A stretch of 64,000 nucleotides of DNA from Dryocola sp051297175 (GCF_051297175.1 NZ_JBINNY010000001.1:992001-1056000), one strand, 5' to 3'. Positions 7,671-16,842 are shown, counted from the stretch's first letter. The notes: generated from the letters alone by a model not told the origin. Translations and numbers: made by a program.

Positions 7671-8855
7671 ATGATCAATAGCACACACCTCGCACAACGT
7701 ATCCAGAATCTCCAGCCGTCAGCCATTCGTGAACTCTTAAAGCACAGTAAAATGCCGGGCGTCATTTCTCTTGCGGGCGGCATTCCTTCGAGCGAACTGT
7801 TTGATAAAGAAGGGCTGGCCCAGGCCACGCAAATCGTAGTGGAGCAGAATTTTAATGACGCGTTCCAGTACGGCCTGACGGAAGGGAACGTGGAGCTTCG
7901 CCAGCAGCTGGTGGGGCTATGCCAGGAGCGGGGCATCACCACCAGTCCTGACCAGCTGCTTATCACTTCCGGTTCCCAGCAGGCTCTGGATTTACTGATC
8001 CGCGCGCTGGCCGATCCGGGCGATGTGTTCGTCGTTGAGCGCCCGACCTACCTTGCGACGCTGCAAATCCTTAGCCTCACCGAGGCCACCGTGAAGTCAG
8101 TAGGCGGCGACGAGCACGGCATGATCGTTGACGAGCTGGAAGAGCTGCTCAAAACCACGCGTATCAAAGCCGTTTATCTGGTACCGACGTTTGGCAACCC
8201 GAGCGGCACCACGCTTAGCGCAGAACGCCGCGAGAAGCTGGTGAAGCTGGCGATCGCGCATGATTTTGTGATCGTCGAGGACGACCCGTACGGCGCGATT
8301 AGCTTTACCGAAAACCGCGAGAAAACCCTCTTCCAGGTGGCGGCTGATATGGGCAACCATGCGAACGTGGTTTATACCTCCACCTTCTCCAAAATTCTGG
8401 CACCGGGCCTGCGCGTGGGCTGGATTATCCTGCCGGAGTGGATGAAGCAGAAAGTAGCGATTATCAAACAGGCCACCGACCTGCACGCTAACTCTTTCTC
8501 GCAGTCTCTGGTTGCGGCCTATCTTACGCTGGGTCGGTTGAACCCGCAGATTGCGCAGATCCGCGAGGCGTATAAGCAAAAATGCCTCAGCCTTTCACAT
8601 CATTTGCAGGAAGAGCTTGGCGAGCACATCAGCTTTAACCAGCCGCAGGGCGGTATGTTCCTGTGGGCGAAGTTCCGCTACGAGTTTGATACGACCCAGT
8701 GGCTACAGCAAACGCTGGCAAAAGGCGTGGTTTACGTACCGGGCGAGTTCTTCTTTAGCGACAATGCGGATAAGGGAACGCTGCGTTTCTCGTATGCCAC
8801 GGCTTCGGAAGAGCAGCTTTTTGAGGCGGTTAAGCGCCTGAAGTCGGCGCTTTAA
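7671..8855 (+). CDS. PLP-dependent aminotransferase, fold type I (2-aminoadipate/aromatic type)
   Basis: A 394-residue class I/II aminotransferase. It has the substrate/PLP segments GGIPSSELFD, YGLTEGNVELRQQL, TSGSQQALDLL, PTFGNPSGTT and VIVEDDPYGAI, and the PLP lysine K241 in TSTFSKILAPGLRVGWI. It resembles the aminotransferase half of MocR regulators and LysN-like 2-aminoadipate aminotransferases but lacks the GntR-type DNA-binding domain, so it is an enzyme rather than a regulator. The amino-acid substrate cannot be read from sequence. The gene stands alone, divergent from xni, with a TATATT -10-like element at about 7636, and is followed by a BIME. It is not part of the E. coli K-12 gene set at this place. 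Confidence 0.88.
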   Translation: MINSTHLAQRIQNLQPSAIRELLKHSKMPGVISLAGGIPSSELFDKEGLAQATQIVVEQNFNDAFQYGLTEGNVELRQQLVGLCQERGITTSPDQLLITSGSQQALDLLIRALADPGDVFVVERPTYLATLQILSLTEATVKSVGGDEHGMIVDELEELLKTTRIKAVYLVPTFGNPSGTTLSAERREKLVKLAIAHDFVIVEDDPYGAISFTENREKTLFQVAADMGNHANVVYTSTFSKILAPGLRVGWIILPEWMKQKVAIIKQATDLHANSFSQSLVAAYLTLGRLNPQIAQIREAYKQKCLSLSHHLQEELGEHISFNQPQGGMFLWAKFRYEFDTTQWLQQTLAKGVVYVPGEFFFSDNADKGTLRFSYATASEEQLFEAVKRLKSAL

Positions 8856-8883
8856 ACGGGGATCCGGCGGTATTTGCGGTAGT

Positions 8884-8954
8884 GGGTGGATGGCGATTTC
8901 GCTTATCCACCCTGCAATTCTTGTCTATGTCGGGTAAGCGTAGCGCTATCCGAC
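8884..8954. repeat. BIME between aminotransferase gene and kdgT
   Basis: Two REP palindromes, one of the GGGTGGATGGCG / CTTATCCACCC type (8884-8912) and one of the GTCGGGTAAGCG / CGCTATCCGAC type (8929-8954), lie between two convergent genes. Confidence 0.85.
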
Positions 8955-8960
8955 ATATTT

Positions 8961-9950
8961 TTACGCCACGTTCTCCTGCACCAGCTCTTTCTCTTTCACC
9001 TTTCCGGCCACGCGGCGCGAGTAGATCGCGGTAATAATCGGCACCAGAATCGCCGTGACGATGACGCTTGCCGCGACCAACGCCGTTGCGGATGCGGCAA
9101 CCGGTTCGAATGCCGGGTTGATTTGCGCGATTATGACCGGGTTTGCCACCGCCGCACCTGCGGCAGATGAAGCCGCAATGCCTGCCGTACCGTTACCGCC
9201 ACCGATGAATTTATCCGCCAGAATCAAAGGAATGCCGGTAATGACGATAACGGCGACGCCCAGCATGATGCCCAGCAGTCCGGTATCCATAATCACGTTC
9301 AGGTTGATGGTATTACCGAGCGCAAAGCCAAAGAACGGGATGAGCGTTGGTGTGGCTTTGCTGAAGAAGGCGCGGAAGTCGTGGTCCAGGTTGCCCAGCG
9401 TGAAGCCAATCAGGAACGGCAGTACCGCGCCGATAAAGTGGTGTGGTTCAAACGAAGCAAGCCCGGCGGAGCCCAGAATCACCATGGTCATCAGCGGGCC
9501 TGATTCAAGCGACATCAGGACGAATGCGCCTGACTCTTCTTTGGTGCCGTACTGATTCATCAGGCTGGCGTACAGGCCGCCGTTGGTCATGTCCATCGCG
9601 GAAACCAGCGCCAGAACGGACAGGCCTGCGAACATCCCGGTCTGAATACCTTCATCGGGGATAAACGATGCTGCAATCATTGCAACAACCCAGGCAACGG
9701 CAATTTTCGTGATCACCAGCGTGCCGGATTTACGCAGTACCGTGCCGGTGGCGCGTAAATCAATTGAAGCCCCGATACAAAAAAACCAAACGGCAAGAAT
9801 AGGGACGGTGCCGGTAATCATTCCTTTAGTAAATGAACCGAAGTAGGCTCCGGTCTCTGGCGCAAAGGTATTAAGTATTGCGCCAAGCAGCAGGGGCACC
9901 AGCATCATCCCTCCAGGGATGCGTTCAATCGTCGCTTTAATCTTCATCAT
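8961..9950 (-). CDS. kdgT: 2-keto-3-deoxygluconate:H+ symporter
   Basis: KdgT is an inner-membrane permease for 2-keto-3-deoxygluconate, a pectin and hexuronate breakdown product. The 329-residue protein is made of about ten hydrophobic segments and begins MMKIKATIERIPGGMMLVPLLLGA. It has the family's FFCIGASIDLR and DMTNGGLYASLMNQYGTKEE motifs. ATG 9950 has GAGGA at a normal distance. It diverges from kduI across a 411-base region with a KdgR-type operator, so the two are probably coregulated by pectin/hexuronate intermediates. Confidence 0.94.
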   Translation of the reverse strand: MMKIKATIERIPGGMMLVPLLLGAILNTFAPETGAYFGSFTKGMITGTVPILAVWFFCIGASIDLRATGTVLRKSGTLVITKIAVAWVVAMIAASFIPDEGIQTGMFAGLSVLALVSAMDMTNGGLYASLMNQYGTKEESGAFVLMSLESGPLMTMVILGSAGLASFEPHHFIGAVLPFLIGFTLGNLDHDFRAFFSKATPTLIPFFGFALGNTINLNVIMDTGLLGIMLGVAVIVITGIPLILADKFIGGGNGTAGIAASSAAGAAVANPVIIAQINPAFEPVAASATALVAASVIVTAILVPIITAIYSRRVAGKVKEKELVQENVA

Positions 9951-10011
9951 TAATCCTCGTTACTCTTTATTGAGCGCCTGCCCCTGGCAAAAAAAGGCCG
10001 CAAGGGTTCGC

Positions 10012-10035
10012 AATAAAAAGTGCTTAACTTTTATT
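10012..10035. promoter_or_regulatory. Inverted repeat near the kdgT start
   Basis: AATAAAAAGT and AACTTTTATT flank GCTT, a nearly perfect 10-bp dyad about 60 bases upstream of kdgT. It lacks the G/C-rich stem of a terminator, so an operator is more likely. The binding protein is unknown. Confidence 0.4.
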
Positions 10036-10050
10036 GGGTTATAAAATTTA

Positions 10051-10068
10051 TTTATTACAGGTAATAAA
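10051..10068. promoter_or_regulatory. Perfect 18-bp palindrome TTTATTAC-AG-GTAATAAA
   Basis: The arms of 8 bp are perfectly complementary around AG, about 100 bases upstream of the kdgT start. It does not match the KdgR consensus (TGAAA...TTTCA), so a second regulator may act here. Confidence 0.5.
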
Positions 10069-10183
10069 CATTACTCTGTAGGACTGGCCTGTGTACCGCT
10101 ATGAATGAAGGTTTCCGGGTAGTTGCGCTCCGAAAGTAACTTTATGTCTGGTACTATCCATTGATCGGAATTATGATTCAATC

Positions 10184-10206
10184 AAATTGAAACAATATTT
10201 CAATTT
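10184..10206. promoter_or_regulatory. KdgR-type operator
   Basis: AAATTGAAA and TTTCAATTT arms flank CAATA. This matches the TGAAA-N5-TTTCA core of known KdgR operators in front of pectin and hexuronate genes. It lies about 160 bases before kduI and 235 before kdgT. Confidence 0.75.
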
Positions 10207-10214
10207 AGATCACA
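10199..10214. promoter_or_regulatory. CRP-like site overlapping the KdgR box
   Basis: The right half TCACA is perfect and preceded by TTTAGA; the left half TTCAA is poor. Coupled CRP/KdgR control is known for this regulon, which supports a weak CRP site here. Confidence 0.4.
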
Positions 10215-10361
10215 TTATTCGCGGGGTCGCGCTGATAAAGTATTTGGCAAGGCGATTAAATGTAAATGATGTGTAATTAAATATATTTAAATTGCAGTTT
10301 TTTATTAATGATAACGGTGATGTTTGCCATTACCGTTCGGGTATGCCAGTGAGGAGATAAG

Positions 10362-11198
10362 ATGGACATTCGCCAAAGCATTCATAGCGATCACGCAAAA
10401 ACGCTCGATACTGCGGGTCTGCGCAAAGAGTTTCTGGTCGAGACGATTTTCACCGCCGATCGGTACACCATGACCTACAGCCATATTGACCGGATTATCG
10501 TGGGCGGCGTGATGCCGGTGACGCGTTGCGTAAGCGTAGGCGGGGAAGTGGGCAAGCAGCTCGGCGTGAGCTACTTCCTTGAGCGCCGTGAGCTGGGCGT
10601 GATTAACATCGGCGGGCCGGGAACCATTACGGTCGATGGTACCTGCTATGAAATTGGCCATCGTGACGCGCTGTACGTCGGTAAAGGGGCTAAAGAAGTG
10701 GTCTTTGCGAGCGTAGACGGCGCAAAGCCCGCTCGTTTTTATTACAACTGTGCCCCGGCGCATACCGCTTATCCAACCAAACGCGTGACGCCAGCCGATG
10801 TCTCGCCGGTTACCTTGGGCGAAGATGTCACCAGCAACCGTCGCACCATCAATAAATACTTCGTGCCTGACGTGCTGGAAACCTGCCAGCTGAGCATGGG
10901 GTTAACCGAGCTTGCGCCGGGCAATCTGTGGAATACCATGCCGTGCCACACGCACGAACGCCGCATGGAGGTCTATTTCTACTTTGGCCTGGAAGAGAAT
11001 AGCTGCGTGTTCCATATGATGGGGCAGCCGCAGGAAACGCGTCATATCGTGGTGCAGAACGAGCAGGCGGTGATTTCGCCGAGCTGGTCAATTCACTCGG
11101 GCGTTGGCACTCGTGCCTATACCTTTATTTGGGGAATGGTAGGCGAGAATCAGGTGTTCGACGATATGGACCACGTGAAGGTCGGGGATTTGCGTTAA
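10362..11198 (+). CDS. kduI: 5-dehydro-4-deoxy-D-glucuronate isomerase
   Basis: KduI converts 5-keto-4-deoxyuronate (DKI) into 2,5-diketo-3-deoxygluconate in pectin, alginate-like and hexuronate catabolism. The 278-residue cupin-fold protein has the metal-binding segment MPCHTHERRMEVYFYF near residue 195 and a downstream HSGVGT. Length matches E. coli KduI. In E. coli kduI is in an operon with kduD; here it stands alone, divergent from the transporter kdgT, so kduD must lie elsewhere or be missing. A BIME and a bidirectional terminator follow. Confidence 0.95.
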   Translation: MDIRQSIHSDHAKTLDTAGLRKEFLVETIFTADRYTMTYSHIDRIIVGGVMPVTRCVSVGGEVGKQLGVSYFLERRELGVINIGGPGTITVDGTCYEIGHRDALYVGKGAKEVVFASVDGAKPARFYYNCAPAHTAYPTKRVTPADVSPVTLGEDVTSNRRTINKYFVPDVLETCQLSMGLTELAPGNLWNTMPCHTHERRMEVYFYFGLEENSCVFHMMGQPQETRHIVVQNEQAVISPSWSIHSGVGTRAYTFIWGMVGENQVFDDMDHVKVGDLR

Positions 11199-11216
11199 TC
11201 CGTCTGTGGCGGTTGA

Positions 11217-11288
11217 GTCGGGTGGCGATACGCTTGTCCGACCTATAAAAGATGAGTAGTAGGGCGGATAAGCGTAGCGCCATCCGCC
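11217..11288. repeat. BIME between kduI and sdaB
   Basis: Two REP palindromes, GTCGGGTGGCG / TTGTCCGAC (11217-11242) and AGGGCGGATAAGCG / CGCCATCCGCC (11261-11288), lie between the convergent genes. Confidence 0.85.
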
Positions 11289-11294
11289 AATAAA

Positions 11295-11320
11295 AAGGCC
11301 CTCCACGAGGGCCTTGTGTT
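11295..11320. terminator. Bidirectional terminator of kduI and sdaB
   Basis: The stem AAGGCCCTC / GAGGGCCTT has a 3-base loop. It is followed by TGTGTTTTT on the plus strand and TTTTTATT on the minus strand, and it ends just before the sdaB stop codon. Confidence 0.88.
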
Positions 11321-11321
11321 T

Positions 11322-12686
11322 TTAATCGCAGGAAACCTTCATCGCCAGCCCGCCGCGTGAAGTTTCGCGGTATTTGGCGTTCATGTCTTTGCCGGTTTCA
11401 TACATCGTTTCGATAACCTTATCGAGGCAGACGCGCGGCTCGCTGGTGCGCCTTAGCGCCATGCGCGCGGCGTTTACCGCTTTGACGGCGGCAATGGCGT
11501 TACGCTCGATGCACGGTACCTGAACCTGTCCGGCAACCGGGTCGCAGGTCAGCCCAAGGTTGTGCTCCATGCCGATTTCTGCAGCGATGCAAACCTGCGC
11601 CGGGCTGCCGCCCAATAGCTCCGCAAGACCGGCCGCCGCCATGGAACAGGCCACGCCTACTTCACCCTGACAGCCGACTTCAGCGCCAGAAATCGACGCG
11701 TTCATTTTGTACAGCGAGCCAATCGCGCCCGCCGCCAGGAAGTAACGCGCGCAGGAGTTTGCGTTTACTTCGCGGATGAACTTGTCGTAATACGCTAGCA
11801 CCGCAGGGACGATACCGCAGGCACCGTTTGTCGGCGCGGTAACCACGCGGCCACCGGCGGCGTTCTCTTCGTTGACCGCCAGAGCAAACATGTTGATCCA
11901 GTCGACAACCGCCATCGGGTCGGAGTTATTTTTATCGCTGCTGACCAGCATTCTGCGCAAGGCTGCGGCGCGGCGCGGTACGCGCATTTTGCCCGGCAGC
12001 ACGCCTTCGGTGGTAATGCCGCGCTCGATGCCGCTGCGCATGACGGCCCAGACGCTGGCGAAATGCTCGTCGATTTCCGCCTGGGTGTGCATTGCACGCT
12101 CGTTCTGCATCATCAGGCCGGAAAGGGACAGGCCGGTAACATCGCAGTGTTTACGCAGATCGGCGGCGCTTTTGTACGGGTAGGGCACCGTCACTTTTTG
12201 CGTGTCTTCCAGCCCAAAGTGCGCTTCATCGACGATAAAACCGCCGCCGATGGAATAATAAGTCTGGCTATAAATAGCCTTATCGCCCGCCATCGCGGTG
12301 ATGCGCATGCCGTTTTCGTGCAGTGACAGGTTGTCGGCATGGAAATTCATGCAGCAGTCTACCGGGAACTCCACTTCGTGCGCGCCATTTGCCAGCATCA
12401 GGCGGCCGTGGGTGTTCACATCCTGAATGAAGTGCGGAATGGAGTCGATATCCACGGTATCCGGCAGGTTCCCCGCCAGGCCCATAATAATCGCGATATC
12501 GGTATGGTGGCCTTTACCGGTCAGGGACAGTGAACCGTAGACATCAACAATGACGCGGGTGGCATCGTGCAACATTCCTTTGGCGATTAAATCGTCAGCG
12601 AACTGTTTGCCAGCCTTCATCGGGCCGACGGTATGAGAGCTGGATGGCCCGATACCGATTTTGAAAATGTCGAATACGCTAATCAT
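11322..12686 (-). CDS. sdaB: L-serine ammonia-lyase SdaB
   Basis: SdaB deaminates L-serine to pyruvate and ammonia and is an oxygen-sensitive [4Fe-4S] enzyme without PLP. The single-chain 454-residue protein has the beta domain motif GIGPSSSHTVGPMKAG near the N-terminus and the alpha domain motifs APTNGACGIVPAVLAYY and GMEHNLGLTCDPVAG, which hold cluster cysteines. The tail AMKVSCD keeps the family's C-terminal Cys-Asp. It follows the serine transporter gene sdaC by 84 bases in the same direction, so uptake and degradation form one operon, as in E. coli. Confidence 0.95.
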   Translation of the reverse strand: MISVFDIFKIGIGPSSSHTVGPMKAGKQFADDLIAKGMLHDATRVIVDVYGSLSLTGKGHHTDIAIIMGLAGNLPDTVDIDSIPHFIQDVNTHGRLMLANGAHEVEFPVDCCMNFHADNLSLHENGMRITAMAGDKAIYSQTYYSIGGGFIVDEAHFGLEDTQKVTVPYPYKSAADLRKHCDVTGLSLSGLMMQNERAMHTQAEIDEHFASVWAVMRSGIERGITTEGVLPGKMRVPRRAAALRRMLVSSDKNNSDPMAVVDWINMFALAVNEENAAGGRVVTAPTNGACGIVPAVLAYYDKFIREVNANSCARYFLAAGAIGSLYKMNASISGAEVGCQGEVGVACSMAAAGLAELLGGSPAQVCIAAEIGMEHNLGLTCDPVAGQVQVPCIERNAIAAVKAVNAARMALRRTSEPRVCLDKVIETMYETGKDMNAKYRETSRGGLAMKVSCD

Positions 12687-12770
12687 GATGCGTCCATTGC
12701 GTGAGTGACTTGAAGAGGGGGAGAACCGCCCGCAGAAAGCAGGCGGTTGAACACTAATCGCTGTACGAAA

Positions 12771-14060
12771 TTAGCTGAACAGAGAGTAAGAGATAGCGGA
12801 GATAGCAATCAGACCCATCACCACAACGAAGACGTTGCTGATGTGGCCGCTGTATTTACGCATCGCAGGCACTTTCTGAATCGCGTACATCGGCATCAGG
12901 AACAGAATCATCGCGATGATTGGGCCGCCCAGGGTTTCAATCATCCCCAGGATGCTCGGGTTCAGAGTGGCAACAATCCAAGTGGTTACCAGCATGAAGA
13001 TCGCGGTGATGCGGTTCAGCTTGTTGATTTCGATGCTTTTGCCTTTGCCGCGCAGCGTTTTAATCACCATACCGTTAAAGCCTTCACGTGCGCCCAGATA
13101 GTGGCCGAGGAAGGATTTGGTAATAGCCACAATCGCGATGATAGGTGCCATCCAGGCAATAATCGGCGCGTTAAAGTGGTTAGCCAGGTAAGACAGGATA
13201 GAGATGTTCTGTGCTTTCGCTTCCGCCAGGTTCGCAGGTGACAGGCTCAGGACGCAGCTGAACACGAAGAACATTACGGTCAGCACCATCATGATGTGAG
13301 CGAATGCCAGGATGCGGGAGCATTTCTTCTCAGCGCCTTCGCCGTACTCTTCACGCTTGGCGACCGCGAAGGAAGAGATGATCGGTGAGTGGTTAAAGGA
13401 GAACACCATTACCGGGATTGCCAGCCACAGGGTCATCCACAGGCCGCTGCCGGTAGCAGGCGTGCTGCTAAAGGACAGGGTTTCGAATATCGCGCCGCTC
13501 CAGTTAGGAATCAGGTACAGCGCCAGCAGCATCAGTGCGATAACGAACGGGAACACCAGAATGCTCATCGCCTTAACGATCATCTGCTCGCCGAAGCGAA
13601 CGATAGTCATCATGCCGACAATCAGAATCAGGGACAGAATGGCGCGCGGAGGCGAAACCATGCCCAGCTGGTGGGTAATAAAGCTGTCTACGGTATTGGT
13701 GATTGCCACACTGTAAACCAGCAGGATTGGGTAAATCGCGAAGAAGTAGAGCAGGGTAATCAGCTTACCTGCACCAACGCCGAAGTGTTCTTCAACAACT
13801 TCAGTGATGTCTTCGCCCGGGTTTTTACCGGACAGCACAAAGCGGGTTAAGCCACGGTGTGCAAAGTAGGTCATTGGGAAGGCCAGCACCGCCATAATCA
13901 GCAGTGGGATCAGGCCGCCGACGCCTGCGTTAATCGGCAGGAACAGCACGCCAGCACCGATAGCGGTGCCGTACAGGCCCAGCATCCACATGGTGTCGGA
14001 CTTGCGCCAGGAACTTTTTGTCTCAGCAGAGGCAATACTGCCGGTTTGTGTGGTATCCAT
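12771..14060 (-). CDS. sdaC: Serine:H+ symporter SdaC
   Basis: SdaC is a proton-driven serine transporter of the HAAAP family in the inner membrane. I chose the ATG at 14060 (MDTTQTGSIAS), which gives 429 residues as in E. coli. A frame back to 14081 adds seven residues that are probably untranslated, and TCTGGAGAAG just ahead of the chosen start gives it a good ribosome site. About eleven hydrophobic segments are visible, with GAGVLFLPINAGVGG near residue 40 and FSFNHSPIISSFAVAKRE near 225. It leads the sdaC-sdaB operon. Confidence 0.95.
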   Translation of the reverse strand: MDTTQTGSIASAETKSSWRKSDTMWMLGLYGTAIGAGVLFLPINAGVGGLIPLLIMAVLAFPMTYFAHRGLTRFVLSGKNPGEDITEVVEEHFGVGAGKLITLLYFFAIYPILLVYSVAITNTVDSFITHQLGMVSPPRAILSLILIVGMMTIVRFGEQMIVKAMSILVFPFVIALMLLALYLIPNWSGAIFETLSFSSTPATGSGLWMTLWLAIPVMVFSFNHSPIISSFAVAKREEYGEGAEKKCSRILAFAHIMMVLTVMFFVFSCVLSLSPANLAEAKAQNISILSYLANHFNAPIIAWMAPIIAIVAITKSFLGHYLGAREGFNGMVIKTLRGKGKSIEINKLNRITAIFMLVTTWIVATLNPSILGMIETLGGPIIAMILFLMPMYAIQKVPAMRKYSGHISNVFVVVMGLIAISAISYSLFS

Positions 14061-14487
14061 CAACTTCTCCAGAAGAAACATAATATTGCAAAAATTCAGT
14101 CAATAACGAGGCTAATCGTACGACCGTTGAAACTAAATTCTGTGTCTGGGCTTTTTTCTAGTAATTTTGACCCGTAACTATTGGCGGGCGGAAAGATACA
14201 TTTATGTAATCAATCTATCAGTGATCGCGATCCCAATTGCAAGAATCCACCATTAATGGGGTTATCAGTGGCATTTCACTCTGTTCGTGATCCGACCAGC
14301 CATATTTAAGCGCGCAAAGCCTATCATTTGCGAAAGATGCGATAAATTAACCATGGGTAAATAATTCGTTTTTATCTACATAAAGTGGCTTTAACAGCAT
14401 TTTCGGCAGGTAATTGCACAATTGACATAATGTTCAACGGAGGTGTTGGATAGCAATCGTTTGGCTTGATAGGCGGGATGAATAACT
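14061..14487. other. sdaC upstream region
   Basis: About 430 bases without a gene, AT-rich. It carries the sdaC promoter region with a CRP-like box at 14220-14235. No other structure could be assigned. Confidence 0.7.
14220..14235. promoter_or_regulatory. CRP-like site upstream of sdaC
   Basis: AGTGA-TCGCGA-TCCCA differs from TGTGA-N6-TCACA at one position in each half. Activation of sdaCB by CRP is established in E. coli. The site is about 160 bases upstream of the sdaC start. Confidence 0.55.
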
Positions 14488-14511
14488 AAAAGGGCGACAT
14501 AACTGTCGCCC
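14488..14511 (-). terminator. Rho-independent terminator of ppnN
   Basis: On the minus strand GGGCGACA-GTTA-TGTCGCCC is followed by TTTTAGTT, 10 bases after the ppnN stop codon. Confidence 0.85.
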
Positions 14512-14520
14512 ATGGGGAAA

Positions 14521-15885
14521 TCAGGTGCAGATTTCGTAACAGGGAATGTAGGCGCTGCCCGGAAGCTTCATGCGGTGCTGCGCGACAAATCCCTGCAGCA
14601 AATCGTCCATGCGTTTCATCATCTGAACGTCGCCGTGAATCTTATACGGCCCGAATTGCTCGATAGCGCGAATGCCGCTTTCCTTGACGTTACCCGCCAC
14701 AATGCCCGAGAACGCGCGGCGAAGCGCAGCCGCCAGTTTTTCCGCTGGCTGGTTAGGATGCAGGTTAAGATTCGCCATATTTTCATGGCTTGGCTCAAAC
14801 GGCATCTGCAGATCCTGCGCGATGCGAATCGACCAGTTGAAGCTGTAGGCATCGCCGGTTTCGCGGCGGTTTTCTTTCACCTCCGGCATCGCTTTTTTCA
14901 TCAGCCTGGCCACTTCAGGTGCGTCATCGATGATGATTTTATAGTGACGACGCGCCTTTTCACCGACGGTACTGACGATGAATTCGTCCAGCACGCGGAA
15001 ATAGTCTTCGCTTTCTTTCGGGCCGGTGAGTATCAGCGGCAGCACCTGATCGTGGTTATGCGGATTCATTAGAATGCCCAGCAGATAGAGCAGCTCTTCT
15101 GCGGTGCCGACGCCGCCCGGGAAGATAATAATGCCGTGGGCGATACGGACAAACGCCTCAAGGCGCTTCTCGATATCAGGCATGATAATCAGCTCGTTAA
15201 CCAGCGGGTTTGGCGGTTCGGCAGCGATGATCGACGGTTCTGTCAGGCCAATAAAGCGGCCTTCGCGGTAGCGCTGCTGCGCCTGGCCCACGGCGGCACC
15301 TTTCATTGGCGCTTCCATCGCGCCTGGCCCACAGCCGGTACAAATGTTCAGTTCGCGCAGGCCTAGCTGGGTACCGACACGGCGAGCGTACAGGTATTCG
15401 GTTTCGTTAATAGAGTGCCCACCCCAGCAGACCACGAGGTTTGGCGCCTCGCCAACGTGCAGCGCGCGGGCGTTACGCAGAATCGAAAACACCATGTTGG
15501 TGATGTGCGAGGAGTCTTCTAAATCGAGGTTTGGAAAACGACCGGTGTTAGAAAGCTGGCCGTTTACGAACAGGATATCGCGCAGTACCGCGAACAGGTT
15601 CGCCTGCAGAGCGCGGATAATACGGCCATCCACGAAGGCTTCATCGGGTGGATTAATCAGTTCGAGTTTGACGCCGCGTTCACGGCGCAACACGTTAATA
15701 TCAAAGTTTTCATAGCGCGAGAGAAGTTCTTTACTGCTGTCGGTCTGGCTGCCTGAGTTAAGGACGGCAAGCGAGCAGTTGCGGAACAGTTGATAAAGGT
15801 CGCTGCTGGCCGTGCGTTTAAGCATATCGACTTCCAGCTGCGACAACATGTCCATTGAGCCAAGCGGGCTAATATGTGTAATCAA
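14521..15885 (-). CDS. ppnN: Nucleotide 5'-monophosphate nucleosidase PpnN
   Basis: PpnN (YgdH) hydrolyses purine and pyrimidine nucleoside monophosphates to base plus ribose 5-phosphate and is stimulated by (p)ppGpp. The 454-residue length matches E. coli. The central LOG/Rossmann domain shows CWGGHSINETEYLYARRVG, the sugar-phosphate motif FPGGVGTAEELLYLLG, and TGCGPGAMEAPMKGA. The family-specific N- and C-terminal domains are both complete. The synthase of its effector, RelA, is encoded about 16 kb away. It is transcribed alone, with its own terminator. Confidence 0.95.
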   Translation of the reverse strand: MITHISPLGSMDMLSQLEVDMLKRTASSDLYQLFRNCSLAVLNSGSQTDSSKELLSRYENFDINVLRRERGVKLELINPPDEAFVDGRIIRALQANLFAVLRDILFVNGQLSNTGRFPNLDLEDSSHITNMVFSILRNARALHVGEAPNLVVCWGGHSINETEYLYARRVGTQLGLRELNICTGCGPGAMEAPMKGAAVGQAQQRYREGRFIGLTEPSIIAAEPPNPLVNELIIMPDIEKRLEAFVRIAHGIIIFPGGVGTAEELLYLLGILMNPHNHDQVLPLILTGPKESEDYFRVLDEFIVSTVGEKARRHYKIIIDDAPEVARLMKKAMPEVKENRRETGDAYSFNWSIRIAQDLQMPFEPSHENMANLNLHPNQPAEKLAAALRRAFSGIVAGNVKESGIRAIEQFGPYKIHGDVQMMKRMDDLLQGFVAQHRMKLPGSAYIPCYEICT

Positions 15886-15999
15886 GTTAACTCCTTACGG
15901 AGCGAGTGTGCCGCTCCCACTGATTACAATAGCCCTGCCGCGTCAAATTTAACAACCCGAAAACATTAATCCCTGCTTGCCCTGCGAGATGTTTCGCAT

Positions 16000-16842
16000 T
16001 TATTGACGAACAAGGCGGCCAAATGCCGGGAGGAAATCGGTATTGGTGCGCCACGGGTTGATGTCTAAACCGCCACGGCGCGTATAGCGCGCATATACGC
16101 TTAGCGACTGTGGGCTGCAAAAACGCTGAATATCATTGAAAATTCGCTCAACGCACTGTTCGTGGAACTCGTTGTGGTGGCGGAAGGAAACGAGATAGCG
16201 CAGCAGTTTTTCACGGTCGATGCGCGGGCCGCGATAGCGGATTTGTACGGAACCCCAGTCCGGCTGATGGGTGATAAGGCAGTTGGATTTCAGCAAATGG
16301 CTGACCAGCGTTTCCTCGATGACCTCTTCCCCAGCGGCACCTTCAAGGTAATCGGCGTTGAATTCGTAGCTGTCGATAACGATGTCCTGGCCGTCGATAC
16401 ATTCGCCGCTAAACGCCGCGATTTCCTGGCCTTCCAGCTCGTGTAAACGGAACAGCACCACGCTGACGTCGCCCTGCGCACAGGCGCTCAGATCGCGTTT
16501 AAGGGTTTCCTGCACGGTTTCCCAATCGCTAAAGCGCGTTTGGTTGAAGCTGTTCAAATAGAGCTTAAAGCTTTTGGATTCCACCAGATTGACGCTGTTT
16601 GCATCCAGTTGAACGTGGCCAACGGCAACCTGCGGCAGACCATTGTCGTTGAGCCAGGAGAGTTCGTATAGCGTCCAGATATCGCCACCGCTGAACGGCA
16701 GGTTATCGGCGTGCAGCCCGAGCGGGTCGCGGTTCAGACTGCGCGGTACGGCCTGAAGCAGCGTCGGTTCGTAGTGGTCCTGGTAAGCGGTTGGCTTACC
16801 CAGCGTCAGGCTGCTCAAGGCCTGGTGTTTTTCATAAGACAT
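16000..16842 (-). CDS. queF: NADPH-dependent 7-cyano-7-deazaguanine reductase
   Basis: QueF reduces the nitrile preQ0 to the amine preQ1 in queuosine synthesis. The 280-residue bimodular (YqcD-type) protein has the QueF motif ESKSFKLYLNSFNQTRF near residues 88-105 and the catalytic cysteine in LKSNCLITHQPDWGSV near 190. Length is close to the 282 of E. coli. It diverges from syd with a 68-base gap. queE and queD of the same pathway are at 45-46 kb in this window. Confidence 0.96.
   Translation of the reverse strand: MSYEKHQALSSLTLGKPTAYQDHYEPTLLQAVPRSLNRDPLGLHADNLPFSGGDIWTLYELSWLNDNGLPQVAVGHVQLDANSVNLVESKSFKLYLNSFNQTRFSDWETVQETLKRDLSACAQGDVSVVLFRLHELEGQEIAAFSGECIDGQDIVIDSYEFNADYLEGAAGEEVIEETLVSHLLKSNCLITHQPDWGSVQIRYRGPRIDREKLLRYLVSFRHHNEFHEQCVERIFNDIQRFCSPQSLSVYARYTRRGGLDINPWRTNTDFLPAFGRLVRQ

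Larger units (their letters stand above)
9951..10361. other. kdgT-kduI divergent regulatory region
   Basis: This 411-base AT-rich region has no gene. It holds three dyads (10012-10035, 10051-10068 and a KdgR-like box at 10184-10206), a CRP-like half site, and the start regions of both divergent genes. Confidence 0.8.

Noticed and set aside
15886..15999. GGAGCG/CGCTCC stem between queF and ppnN as a terminator
   Set aside because: The stem is only six pairs with a seven-base loop and no T run on either strand.
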